33,722 nucleotides of DNA from JAICLL01 sp035252155 (GTDB taxonomy: Bacteria > Planctomycetota > Planctomycetia > Pirellulales > JAICIG01), in the NCBI GenBank assembly GCA_035252155.1, contig DATFDL010000752.1:1-33722 (forward strand), given 5' to 3'. Positions 26,410 through 33,722 of the stretch are shown here, piece by piece. The notes under the pieces are model-generated. The model was not told where the DNA came from. It was given only the letters and a program-made list of their open reading frames with translations, and did no database searches. The position numbers and the translations under genes were made by a program. Within the stretch, counting starts at the first letter, position 1. Each line of letters starts with the position of its first letter.

Positions 26410-29370
26410 CTATGCCGCAGCGCGCCAGACTGCGTTGTGCTGCTCGTGGCGGTTGTCGTTGAAGACGCCGTAGATCGGTCGAATGCGCTCGCCGCTGAGC
26501 TGGCGATGCTGCTCGGCGATTTCGCCCGCGACGCGGCCGGCCTGGTCGAGCGAACCGCTCAACATGCGCGGTGAGATCCGTGGAAGCCAGTCAAGCAGCC
26601 GGTAGGTCTCCAACAGCTTGCACACGCCCTCGAATAGCCCAATGGCCGGTGCGTCGGGGTGCTCAGCTCGTAAAAAGTCGGCCAGACGGCGGGCGTACTC
26701 GACGTCGGTGCTCCAATGGCGGCAGTACGACTTGCGGTACTGCAGCGCCGAGTAGAGCAGACCCTCGGCCAGCCGAGCGTCGGCATTCTGCAGGGCGTAG
26801 CGAACGCCCGCTGCGGTGCGGTGCAGGTACCAGGCCCGCAGGTCTTCAATCTCCGCCCGCGGGCTGCTAGTGGTTTGCCCGGAAGGATAATTCCAAAACA
26901 CGCCGAGCGTCTGCGGCACGACCCGCGACTTGATGAACGGCAAGACGCGGTTCTTGAATTCGGTATCGCCCGCGCCGCCAAAGCTGGAGTCGTAATAGCC
27001 GAGCCGGTCGTGAATGCGGCGGCGATAAAGCCCGCCGACATACGACAAGTAGCAGGTTTCGAGGTAGACCAAAGGCTGCTCGTAGCCGCTGCGGTCGTAG
27101 GTCATGATGTCGTTGACCCAGTCGCCGCGGCGGTTGACGTTGGTCACCAGGCTGCTGCCTTCCACCCAGTCGAGTGCGGGGTCGGCGTCTAGCTCTGCGG
27201 CCAGCAGCTCGAGCGTGCGGGGCAGAATAGCTTCGTCGACGCCCAAGAAACTTAGGTAGTCTCCGCGGGCCAGGGCGATGCCGCGGTTCCAGGCCGCCTG
27301 GATCGACTCGCGCTGCGCCGATCGCGCGTAGACAGCCGAGATTCGCGTCCGCTCGACCCACTCGCGGAACACGCGATATTCGTCGGCCGGCGAGCCGCTG
27401 TCGATCAGCACCACGTCGGCCTGGCCGGCGCGGATCAGCGTCTGCAAGCCGAGCGTCTCGAGAAACAACGGCAGCTTGTCGGCCGCGTTGTAGAGCGAGA
27501 CAATCACCGACGCTCGAAATGCCGATCGCTCGCGGCGGTCGTCGACGCGCTCGAACTCGCACAGGGCGTTCGTGCGGTGATTGGTCTGCGCGCGGCTGAG
27601 CAGTTCCTGGCAGCGGACCTCGGCCTCGGGGTGCCCTGAGTACATGGCCTGGGCCGCTTCGGCTTCCTGGGCGTAGCCCTGCTCGGTGAGCACGCGGCCC
27701 ACCTCAGGCAGGTCGTGAAACTGATCGCGGCCGGCCAGACGCATGGCCCGCAAGCGATAGGTGGCCGACAGCAGGTCGTTGCCCCGCAATCTCTCGAGCC
27801 GCGCCATCTCGCGCCATAGCCGGACGCGGTCGATGCGCAGGTCGGAGACCAATTGGGCCGTCTCTTGCAATTTTTGTTCGATCTGTCTGTCGGTGCTTTC
27901 GAGCATCCAGCCGATGGCGCGATATCGGGCGGCGAATTGTCGCGCCTGCAATTGTCGCGCTTTGGCCCCTGCGCGGTAATAAAGCGGCCCCTTGCGCAAC
28001 CGGTCCTTCACGACCCGTTTGATTCGCCCGGCGACGCGCCGCGGGTGAAGCAACTTGACAGCCCGACGAAACTCGGGAGTGGTTCGTAATTTCACCGCCG
28101 TGACCGCCCATTGGTAATACGTCTCTGCCGACCGATGGGACATGAGCAAGCGATGCCAGCCGTCGGCCTCGGTGCGCACGCCCTCGTCGAAGGCCGGCGG
28201 AGCGGCGTAAATCTCGGCCAGGCTCGGCCCGACCACGTCGGGCTTCGCCGCCAGCAACGAATCGACCAGCCGGTCTCGGTAGCCGTCGTAGTCGGCCAAC
28301 AGGGCCTCCAACTCGGGCAAGCAGGCCAACGGGCGGTCCATGTCGATCCGCAGATAGGGGACGCCGGGAAATGTTTCATCAAGAAACCGGCAGACGCCGG
28401 CGGCGCTGCCGATCGCAGTCGGACAGCCGGCAAAAAGCGATTCGACGGCCACTAAGTTGAAGGTGTCGTATCGCGACGGCAGCAGCACTACCGAGCGCGA
28501 GGCGAATTGCTCGCTCAATTCAGCGCGCGTCGCCGCCGGTTGAAGATCGATTCTACTCGCGCCGAAGCGCCGCTGAATCAGATCTCGCAAATAATTTTCC
28601 GAACTCTTACCGCTCGGATCGTGGCTCGACGGCCCGACGATGCGGGCAGCGCCATACGCCGCCCGCGGCAGCCACCAGCACATTTCGGCGAATACGTCCG
28701 GCCCCTTGCACTTTTCGGTTCGGCCGACGAACAGCAAATCGGGCGGACGATACGAACTCTGAGTGCGAGTCGGCGTGGGCAAATCGAGAAACCGCAAGGG
28801 ACTGAGACAATGGCTCTTTAAATCGAACCGCGCTCGCCACTCGTCGAGATACGACTCACTGAGCCCATAGCGGATATCGACCGCCCGGTATTGCATCTCT
28901 TCTTGCAGCACCAAGGCTGGGTTGCGCGTACCGTCGTTTCCCCAATTCAAGCCGACCGACGTCGAGATCGTACCGTGCATCGAAAGGGCGAGCTTGCCCA
29001 CCTTGACCCCATGTAGTTCCAAGGCCGGCCGCAGGCTGTAGCCAAGCTGCTCATAGTCGGGCGTGTCGACGACGTCGAACTCGCGCCCGCGGACCGACCA
29101 GGCGATGTTGTTTGCCAGCAACAGACTTCGCATCGACCAGCGCGGCGGCGAAACGTCGCAATAGCCCGCCCAGTCCGACTCGAAGTATCGCGTCTGATAC
29201 GGTATGGGGTGGGCGTTGGCGGGACGCGGGACGTCGTGCGGCTCCGACTGACGCAGGTAATAAAAGTCGATCTCCGGGTTTTTGTCGATGATCGATCGGT
29301 AGAACGTCTGGCCGCCGCCGACCGAGGCGTATAAATCGAAACCGGCGAGAAGCACTCGCAGCCGCATCAT
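26410..29370 (-). CDS. double glycosyltransferase: GT4-type N-terminal and GT2-type C-terminal domains
   Basis: A 986-residue protein. The N-terminal half (about 1-400) is a GT-B fold glycosyltransferase of group 1: GFDLYASVGGGQTFY near the start, FVGRTEKCKGPD, and PSRYDTFNLVAVES (about 295-310), where the usual first Glu of the EX7E motif is Asp. A helical middle (about 420-610) may act as a spacer. From about 617 a GT-A domain of family 2 begins (SVIVSLYNAADKLPLFLETL), with VVLIDSGSPADE, AWNRGIALARGDYLSFLGVDE and GGAGDTEFKNR. It probably adds two different sugars in one polysaccharide or glycoprotein pathway. I prefer the paired ATG at 29370/29367 over an upstream start. No other polysaccharide genes are adjacent. 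Confidence 0.85.
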   Translation of the reverse strand: MMRLRVLLAGFDLYASVGGGQTFYRSIIDKNPEIDFYYLRQSEPHDVPRPANAHPIPYQTRYFESDWAGYCDVSPPRWSMRSLLLANNIAWSVRGREFDVVDTPDYEQLGYSLRPALELHGVKVGKLALSMHGTISTSVGLNWGNDGTRNPALVLQEEMQYRAVDIRYGLSESYLDEWRARFDLKSHCLSPLRFLDLPTPTRTQSSYRPPDLLFVGRTEKCKGPDVFAEMCWWLPRAAYGAARIVGPSSHDPSGKSSENYLRDLIQRRFGASRIDLQPAATRAELSEQFASRSVVLLPSRYDTFNLVAVESLFAGCPTAIGSAAGVCRFLDETFPGVPYLRIDMDRPLACLPELEALLADYDGYRDRLVDSLLAAKPDVVGPSLAEIYAAPPAFDEGVRTEADGWHRLLMSHRSAETYYQWAVTAVKLRTTPEFRRAVKLLHPRRVAGRIKRVVKDRLRKGPLYYRAGAKARQLQARQFAARYRAIGWMLESTDRQIEQKLQETAQLVSDLRIDRVRLWREMARLERLRGNDLLSATYRLRAMRLAGRDQFHDLPEVGRVLTEQGYAQEAEAAQAMYSGHPEAEVRCQELLSRAQTNHRTNALCEFERVDDRRERSAFRASVIVSLYNAADKLPLFLETLGLQTLIRAGQADVVLIDSGSPADEYRVFREWVERTRISAVYARSAQRESIQAAWNRGIALARGDYLSFLGVDEAILPRTLELLAAELDADPALDWVEGSSLVTNVNRRGDWVNDIMTYDRSGYEQPLVYLETCYLSYVGGLYRRRIHDRLGYYDSSFGGAGDTEFKNRVLPFIKSRVVPQTLGVFWNYPSGQTTSSPRAEIEDLRAWYLHRTAAGVRYALQNADARLAEGLLYSALQYRKSYCRHWSTDVEYARRLADFLRAEHPDAPAIGLFEGVCKLLETYRLLDWLPRISPRMLSGSLDQAGRVAGEIAEQHRQLSGERIRPIYGVFNDNRHEQHNAVWRAAA

Positions 29371-29530
29371 GATGCCGTGACGTGTAGGATGTAATACCAA
29401 CCCGAAGCGCAAGCGAGGCAGACGCGCTCGCGCTCGGCGCTTGCACCTCGAGTTTGGCGCAGCTCGGACTATTGGGGCGACGCACTGTAGTGAAACCAGG
29501 TCAGCGCGGCAAGATCGCTCGCGGTCTGCA

Positions 29531-29609
29531 GGAACGCCCTCCGTGGCGTTCCGTGAGGGGACAGGCTGACCTCGAATCGCAGTTTACGGAACGCCACAAA
29601 GGGCGTTCC
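29531..29609. repeat. 24-bp inverted repeat
   Basis: Arms 29531-29554 (starting GGAACGCCCTCCGTGGCG) and 29586-29609 are complementary with two mismatches, around a 31-nt spacer. It directly abuts the left end of element B. Confidence 0.8.
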
Positions 29610-29610
29610 C

Positions 29611-29893
29611 TAATCGGTTTTGACATTCAAGATCGGTCTTGAACTGACGCCACCGTCCGGGCTTGTCCCGGCGGAGCGGTGATTGACCGCTAGAACGGCA
29701 GACCGCCCCTATGCCACCCGCTTTTCGCATTGCGTCCGCCGCCGAAGGCGGCGGACGCAATGCGAAAAGCGAAAGAGAGGGTATGTGGTGCGATTCGATC
29801 TAGCTTTCAATCATCGCCCGACCGGGGCAAGCCCGGATCGTGGCGGCGCTTTCCAGCCAAATTACCGATCTTGATTGTCAAAACCGATCAGAG
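29611..29893. mobile_element. non-coding element B with CGGTTTTGACA terminal inverted repeats
   Basis: The left end reads TAATCGGTTTTGACATTCAA then GATCGG (29611-29636). The right end, on the minus strand, reads TCTGATCGGTTTTGACAATC then AAGATCGG (29892 downward). These 26-nt ends are near-perfect inverted repeats. A second pair (TCCGGGCTTGTCCCGG near 29655, partner near 29822-29837) and a 24-bp perfect stem at the centre make the whole element a large imperfect palindrome. The ends match element A. There is no coding capacity. Confidence 0.6.
29720..29770. repeat. perfect 24-bp inverted repeat with 3-nt loop
   Basis: Arms 29720-29743 and 29747-29770 are perfectly complementary around GAA. 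The arm begins GCTTTTCGCATTGCG and ends TCCGCCGCC. This is the centre of element B. Its inner part resembles the palindrome at 1993-2030. Confidence 0.95.
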
Positions 29894-30014
29894 GCTGGTG
29901 GGTAATTGGCGGCTTTGATCGCCAGGACCAAGTGGCCTTTGCGCTCTGTGACCGTGCGGCTACCATGCCGCGCGGCAATCGCCGATTTTGACAGGAACAC
30001 CGAGGAGACGGCTG

Positions 30015-30299
30015 ATGAGCAGCAAACTGGGTTTTTATGGTTGGGTGCGCGAAAATGTGAAACGGGCCGTGCTGCTGGGCTTCTCCGATGCGGTCGAGCA
30101 ACTTGGCGCGCCGCTAGACGCCGAAGACGTCAGCCCGCAATTGCTCGCCGTCCTACGCCAGCCGAAGGCGCTGTTGCCGACCGAAACCACCGCCGCGAAG
30201 CCGGCCGGCGCCGGGCGAAAGCGCCTCGGCCAGACGCTCGATCAGATCCAGCAGCGGTCGGCGGCGGGAACATCAACCGCCAGCGGCGCGGGGCAGTAA
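30015..30299 (+). CDS. small hypothetical protein
   Basis: A 94-residue protein with a strong ribosome-binding site (GGAG at 30004-30007, 7 nt before the ATG). The N-terminal half (GFYGWVRENVKRAVLLGFSD, then AVEQLG) looks like an ordered, amphipathic helical segment. The C-terminal half is Ala/Thr/Lys/Gly-rich and probably disordered. There is no signal peptide, Cys or clear membrane segment. I do not recognise a named family, but the conserved-looking N-terminus and good start support a real gene. A REP-like hairpin begins 6 nt after its stop. No operon partner; the next gene starts 228 nt away. Confidence 0.7.
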   Translation: MSSKLGFYGWVRENVKRAVLLGFSDAVEQLGAPLDAEDVSPQLLAVLRQPKALLPTETTAAKPAGAGRKRLGQTLDQIQQRSAAGTSTASGAGQ

Positions 30300-30305
30300 C
30301 GCCAC

Positions 30306-30328
30306 GTAGGATGGCCTTCCAGGCCGTC
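30306..30328 (+). repeat. GTAG-headed REP-like hairpin
   Basis: GTAG (30306-30309) is followed by arm GATGGCCT, loop TCC, and arm AGGCCGTC, with one G-T pair. It lies just after the stop of the small gene, like the copies at the ends of the halogenase and kinase genes. Confidence 0.6.
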
Positions 30329-30340
30329 ATCTTCCAACGT

Positions 30341-30365
30341 CTGATCGGGTTTGAATCAAGATCGG
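30341..30365 (+). repeat. degenerate copy of the element A/B end motif
   Basis: CTGATCGGGTTTGAATCAAG, then ATCGG, resembles the element ends but lacks part of the TTTTGACATT core. No matching opposite end was found nearby, so it may be a remnant. Confidence 0.4.
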
Positions 30366-30446
30366 CATGTGGACCAGCCGCCCTCGGCTGGTTCGTCGAC
30401 GCCGACTGCATCGGCGATGCACAGCCGAGGGCGGCTGTGCCACATG
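30366..30446. repeat. 25-bp inverted repeat with internal hairpin
   Basis: Arms 30366-30390 (starting CATGTGGACCAGCCGCCC) and 30422-30446 are complementary with two mismatches. The right side also forms its own hairpin: GCACAGCCG (30419-30427), loop AGGG, CGGCTGTGC (30432-30440). No T-run follows, so termination is not clear. Confidence 0.75.
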
Positions 30447-30527
30447 ACAGCCCCTAGCCGAACGACGGTGCGGTGATTACGCTCAACGGACCCTACACCG
30501 ACGTCCTTAAAGCTGATGTAAGCCCTG

Positions 30528-32552
30528 ATGAATCGCTTCGCTCGAATCTGCAATCGTTTGTTTCGCCCGCTCTCTCTGATCCTCGCCCTGGTCGGCGACT
30601 GGTCGTCTGCCGGCCGTCTGGTCGCTGATGAACCCAAAAAAGCTACCCTCTTGGCCAGCGGCCTGAAAAACCCTGAATCGGTCGCGGTCGACGACGAGGG
30701 CCGAGTTTACGTCTCGGTCATCGGAGAATTCGGCAAACCGAACGACGGCAAGGTGGTGCTCGTCGCCGAGGGCAACGCCCGTGATTTCGCCACCGGGCTG
30801 GACGACCCCAAAGGCATCGTCGCCTTCAAAGACCGGCTCTATGTCGCCGACGGCCAGCGCGTCTGGCGGATCGACCGTCACGGCAAGGCCGAAGTGTTCG
30901 CCGACGCCGAGGCCTTTCCACGAGCTCCCCGATTTCTCAATGACATCTGCGCCGACGATCGCGGCACTCTATATGTCTCCGACTCGGGCAATCTGGAAGG
31001 CAGCGACGGCGCAGTCTTTCGAATCACCACGGAAGGCGAAGTCAGCCTGGTGACCGACACCGCCAAGGCCAAAGCGCTGAAAGCGCCCAACGGGATTTTT
31101 GCCGATGGGGCCGAACATCTTTTGATGCTCGATTTCGTTTCTGGCGAGCTACAGCGGATCAAGCTCAGCGACGGAAGCATGGTGCGGCTGGCGGCGGGCT
31201 ATCCCGGCGGCGACGGTCTGGCTCGTGACGAGCAGGGCAAGTTTTACATCAGTCAGTGGGCCACCGGCCAGGTATCGGTGCTCGGCCGCCAAAGCCGCTC
31301 GCCCACGCTGCTGGGCAAATTCGAGTCGGCTGCCGATCTGTGCCTCGACGAAAAACACCATCGCCTGCTCGTGCCCGACATGAAGGCCGGCACACTCAGT
31401 GCCATTTCGCTAGCGGACATCCCGGAAGTGGAGTTGAATGAGCATCCGCTGCCGGTTCATACGGAACGGGCATTCGCAAATCTGGAATTCAACCGGCCGA
31501 TCGTCCTGACTCACGCCGGCGACGCCACGAACCGCGTATTTGTGGCCTCGCAGTTGGGCAGGATTTATGTGTTTCCCAACGATCAAGACGTGGAAGAGGC
31601 GGCGCTCTATCTCGACATCAAAGACCGCGTGACCTACAGCGACAACGAAAACGAAGAAGGCTTTTTAGGGCTGGCTTTTCATCCGCGGCATAAAGACAAC
31701 GGCGAGCTGTACGTTTACTACACCACGCGCGACACTCCGCACACCTCGGTGATTTCGCGGTTCCGCGTGTCGACCGACGATCCCAACCGAGCCGATCCGG
31801 CCAGCGAAGAAGAGATCCTTCGCATTCCGCAGCCCTACTGGAACCACAATGGCGGCACGATCGTGTTTGGCCCCGACGGCTATTTGTACGTGGGCCTCGG
31901 CGACGGCGGCAAACGCGATGACCCGCACGGCAACGGCCAAAACCTGGGCACGCTGCTCGGCTCGATCTTGCGAATTGACGTCGACCACCACGACGCGGGC
32001 AAAGCCTACGCCATTCCCAAAGACAATCCCTTTGTCGATCGGCCGGGCGCCCGTGGTGAAATCTGGGCCTACGGCGTTCGCAACATCTGGCGCATGTCGT
32101 TCGACCGGCAGACCGGCAAGCTGTGGGCCGCCGACGTCGGGCAGGACATTTGGGAAGAGATTGACATCATCGTGCGCGGCGGCAACTACGGCTGGAACTT
32201 GCGTGAGGCGATGCACAAGTTCGGTCCCCAGGGCGCCGAAGCGCGGGCCGACCTGATCGAGCCGATTTACGAGTATCACCACGACGCCGGCAAGTCGATC
32301 ACCGGCGGCCATGTGTATCGCGGCCGGCGGCTGCCCGAACTCGTCGGCGCGTATATCTACGCCGACTATATCACCGGGCAGGTCTATGCCTTACGGTATG
32401 ACGAAAAGACCAAGCACGTGACCGCCAATCAACCGATCGCCGGCAACATCATGCCGGTGTTTTCGTTCGGCGAGGACGAGCCGGGCGATGTTTACTTTAT
32501 GACGACGCAGGGCTGGATTTTTCGGTTTGCGGCAGACGACGCGCGGCATTGA
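30528..32552 (+). CDS. exported beta-propeller / PQQ-dependent sugar dehydrogenase (GSDH-type) fusion
   Basis: A 674-residue protein with an N-terminal hydrophobic signal (about 1-33) and no lipobox. Residues about 38-300 form an SMP-30/NHL-like propeller (NPESVAVDDEGRVYVS, PNGIFADG). About 315-670 are a soluble glucose/sorbosone dehydrogenase-type propeller. It shows EGFLGLAFHP, then NHNGG (439-443), whose His440 corresponds to the catalytic base of soluble PQQ glucose dehydrogenases, then LGDGGKRDDPHGNGQN, GARGEIWAYGVRNIWRMSFD and DIWEEIDII. It should oxidise an aldose or similar substrate in the periplasm if PQQ is available. The match to PQQ enzymes is by family motif. It converges on an SMP-30/gluconolactonase-like gene 3 nt away; sugar oxidation to a lactone followed by lactone hydrolysis is a plausible joint pathway. 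Confidence 0.88.
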   Translation: MNRFARICNRLFRPLSLILALVGDWSSAGRLVADEPKKATLLASGLKNPESVAVDDEGRVYVSVIGEFGKPNDGKVVLVAEGNARDFATGLDDPKGIVAFKDRLYVADGQRVWRIDRHGKAEVFADAEAFPRAPRFLNDICADDRGTLYVSDSGNLEGSDGAVFRITTEGEVSLVTDTAKAKALKAPNGIFADGAEHLLMLDFVSGELQRIKLSDGSMVRLAAGYPGGDGLARDEQGKFYISQWATGQVSVLGRQSRSPTLLGKFESAADLCLDEKHHRLLVPDMKAGTLSAISLADIPEVELNEHPLPVHTERAFANLEFNRPIVLTHAGDATNRVFVASQLGRIYVFPNDQDVEEAALYLDIKDRVTYSDNENEEGFLGLAFHPRHKDNGELYVYYTTRDTPHTSVISRFRVSTDDPNRADPASEEEILRIPQPYWNHNGGTIVFGPDGYLYVGLGDGGKRDDPHGNGQNLGTLLGSILRIDVDHHDAGKAYAIPKDNPFVDRPGARGEIWAYGVRNIWRMSFDRQTGKLWAADVGQDIWEEIDIIVRGGNYGWNLREAMHKFGPQGAEARADLIEPIYEYHHDAGKSITGGHVYRGRRLPELVGAYIYADYITGQVYALRYDEKTKHVTANQPIAGNIMPVFSFGEDEPGDVYFMTTQGWIFRFAADDARH

Positions 32553-32555
32553 TTT

Positions 32556-33680
32556 TCACGCAATCCCCGCGCCCTGCGTCTCGACGTAGACGGCATACAG
32601 CGATTGGCTGCCAGTCATGAACAGCCGGTTACGCTTGCGTCCGCCAAAGCAGACGTTCGAGCAAATCTCCGGCAGCCGAATTTGGCCGATCCGCTCGCCG
32701 TCGGGGGCGAAGATGTGTACGCCGTCGTAGCCATCGCCTACCCAGCCAGCGCTGGACCAGATGTTGCCGTCGATGTCGGCCCGAATGCCATCGGCCATGC
32801 CCGGCCGATCGAAGCCGTCGAGCTTCATCGAGGCGAACTCGCGGGCGTGGGCCAGCTTGACGCCATCGACCACGTCCCACACCTTGATATTGTGCGGGGC
32901 GTCGGGGTAGTGCGAGGCGCCGGTGTCGGCCACATAAAGTTTCTTGTAGTCGGGCGAGAAGCAGAGGCCGTTGGGCTTGTAGATTTCGTCGGTCAGTTTT
33001 TCGAGCTTGCCGCTCTTGGCATCGATGCGATAGACGGCCTCTTTGAGCTGCAAGTCGCCCTTGTTGCCCTCATAGTTGAGCAGGCTGCCGTAGCCAGGGT
33101 CGGTGAACCAGATCGAGCCGTCGTCGGGGCGAACGATCACATCGTTGGGGGCGTTGAGCGGCTTGCCCTGAAATTTGTCGGCCAGCACGGTGACGGTTCC
33201 CGACGGCTCATACCGCACTACGCGGCGGTTGCCGTGCTCGCACGAGATCTGGCGGCCGCGCTCGTCGAACGTGTTGCCGTTGCTGTTGCCGGCCGGCTGG
33301 CGGAATTTGCTGACATGGCCGTCTTCTTCGAGCCAACGCATTTGAACGTCGTTGGGAATATCGCTCCAAACCAGATAGCGCCCGACGCCGTTCCAGGCGG
33401 GGCCTTCAGCCCAGAGCATGCCTGTATGTAGCCGCTGGATGGGCGTGTTGCCGATTTTGATCTTATCGAAGCGCTTGTCGAGGGCGATGATGTCGGGGTC
33501 GGGGTACCGGACCGGGGCGGCGTCGGAACCATAGTCGCGGCCCCAGGCGGTGGCGGCCACGCTCGCCGCGGCGCCGGCCGCAGCCAGAAAGGAGCGGCGG
33601 CCGATGACGCGGGTTGATTCGTTCTGCGAATGAGCGGCGGTTGCGATGGAGTGTTGGGAACGGGCCGGTGAGTGTTTCAT
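32556..33680 (-). CDS. Tat-exported SMP-30/gluconolactonase-like protein
   Basis: A 374-residue protein with a twin-arginine signal: GRRSFLAAAG at 27-36 followed by an Ala-rich hydrophobic stretch. The rest is a six-bladed propeller of the SMP-30/gluconolactonase/luciferin-regenerating family. The expected single metal site is recognisable: Glu92 (WAEGPAW), Asn179 (LNAPNDV), Asn237 (KPNGLCF) and Asp297 (MADGIRAD). Family members hydrolyse sugar lactones in the presence of a divalent metal. It acts outside the cytoplasm, as does the neighbouring sugar dehydrogenase. The ATG at 33680 has no strong ribosome-binding site. Its promoter lies beyond or at the window edge. Confidence 0.9.
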   Translation of the reverse strand: MKHSPARSQHSIATAAHSQNESTRVIGRRSFLAAAGAAASVAATAWGRDYGSDAAPVRYPDPDIIALDKRFDKIKIGNTPIQRLHTGMLWAEGPAWNGVGRYLVWSDIPNDVQMRWLEEDGHVSKFRQPAGNSNGNTFDERGRQISCEHGNRRVVRYEPSGTVTVLADKFQGKPLNAPNDVIVRPDDGSIWFTDPGYGSLLNYEGNKGDLQLKEAVYRIDAKSGKLEKLTDEIYKPNGLCFSPDYKKLYVADTGASHYPDAPHNIKVWDVVDGVKLAHAREFASMKLDGFDRPGMADGIRADIDGNIWSSAGWVGDGYDGVHIFAPDGERIGQIRLPEICSNVCFGGRKRNRLFMTGSQSLYAVYVETQGAGIA

Positions 33681-33722
33681 GATGCGTTCTCATAGGCGGT
33701 TGGCGGCGAAGCTCACCGCGCA

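Larger units (their letters stand above)
29371..30014. other. long gene-free region rich in inverted repeats
   Basis: 644 nt without a supportable gene. It contains the inverted repeat at 29531-29609, element B at 29611-29893 with its 24-bp perfect palindrome, and about 100 nt of leader before the small gene at 30015. The glycosyltransferase promoter must lie at the left edge. Small reading frames here run through the palindromes and look accidental. Confidence 0.6.

Noticed and set aside
29454..29918. Three roughly 62-aa plus-strand frames in the gene-free region
   Set aside because: They translate inverted repeats and palindromes in overlapping frames and have no ribosome-binding sites.

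Overview
The window looks like a planctomycete chromosome, probably from the Pirellulales. It is GC-rich and densely coded. Markers pointing that way are an extracellular protein with an N-terminal 'SLEGRRLLSAD' element (LEPR-XLL type), DUF11 and DUF4214 modules; a fused redoxin, cytochrome c and copper-monooxygenase-like protein; a Tat-exported SMP-30 protein; and many palindromic intergenic repeats. I see no rRNA, tRNA, CRISPR array or phage gene. The lineage is an inference; no marker gene for placement is present.

Left part (1-9210). A 65-residue peptide gene with a strong ribosome-binding site lies 24 nt upstream of a large gene, cut by the window edge, that fuses a PqqD-like domain, an M50 zinc metalloprotease and a HlyD-like adaptor. 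Divergent from them is a flavin-dependent halogenase-like oxidoreductase. This is the best candidate for an undescribed system: a peptide made, recognised, possibly cleaved and exported, with a possible tailoring enzyme next door. Convergent to the halogenase is a run of minus-strand genes: a YheT-type hydrolase, the redoxin/cytochrome c/copper protein, an ABC-2 permease, and an enolase-superfamily enzyme.

Signalling block (9208-19513). Two soluble hybrid histidine kinases lie in the same direction. One has receiver, GAF, kinase and receiver domains. The other is an 1859-residue protein with about ten HAMP-like units, eight of them near-identical 92-residue repeats, followed by GAF, kinase and receivers. 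Between them sits a four-helix-bundle (S23/IVP-like) gene enclosed by inverted arrays of a GGGTTCA heptamer, which looks like an inserted cassette. Upstream of the poly-HAMP kinase is the DUF11/DUF4214 surface protein.

Right part (19783-33680). Genes encode a Ppx/GppA phosphatase, bifunctional RibF (FAD synthesis), an exported parallel beta-helix plus PA14 protein, a MoxR/ChlI-like AAA+ ATPase, a GT4-GT2 double glycosyltransferase, a small conserved-looking protein, a beta-propeller fused to a PQQ-type sugar dehydrogenase, and a Tat-exported SMP-30/gluconolactonase-like protein.

The intergenic spaces hold at least four kinds of repeats: GTAG-headed REP-like hairpins, often at gene ends; elements bounded by a shared CGGTTTTGACA terminal motif; A-rich inverted repeats built on GAAGGCAAAAA; and perfect GC-rich palindromes. 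Gene starts were chosen from ribosome-binding sites and domain boundaries. Several genes lack a clear Shine-Dalgarno sequence.
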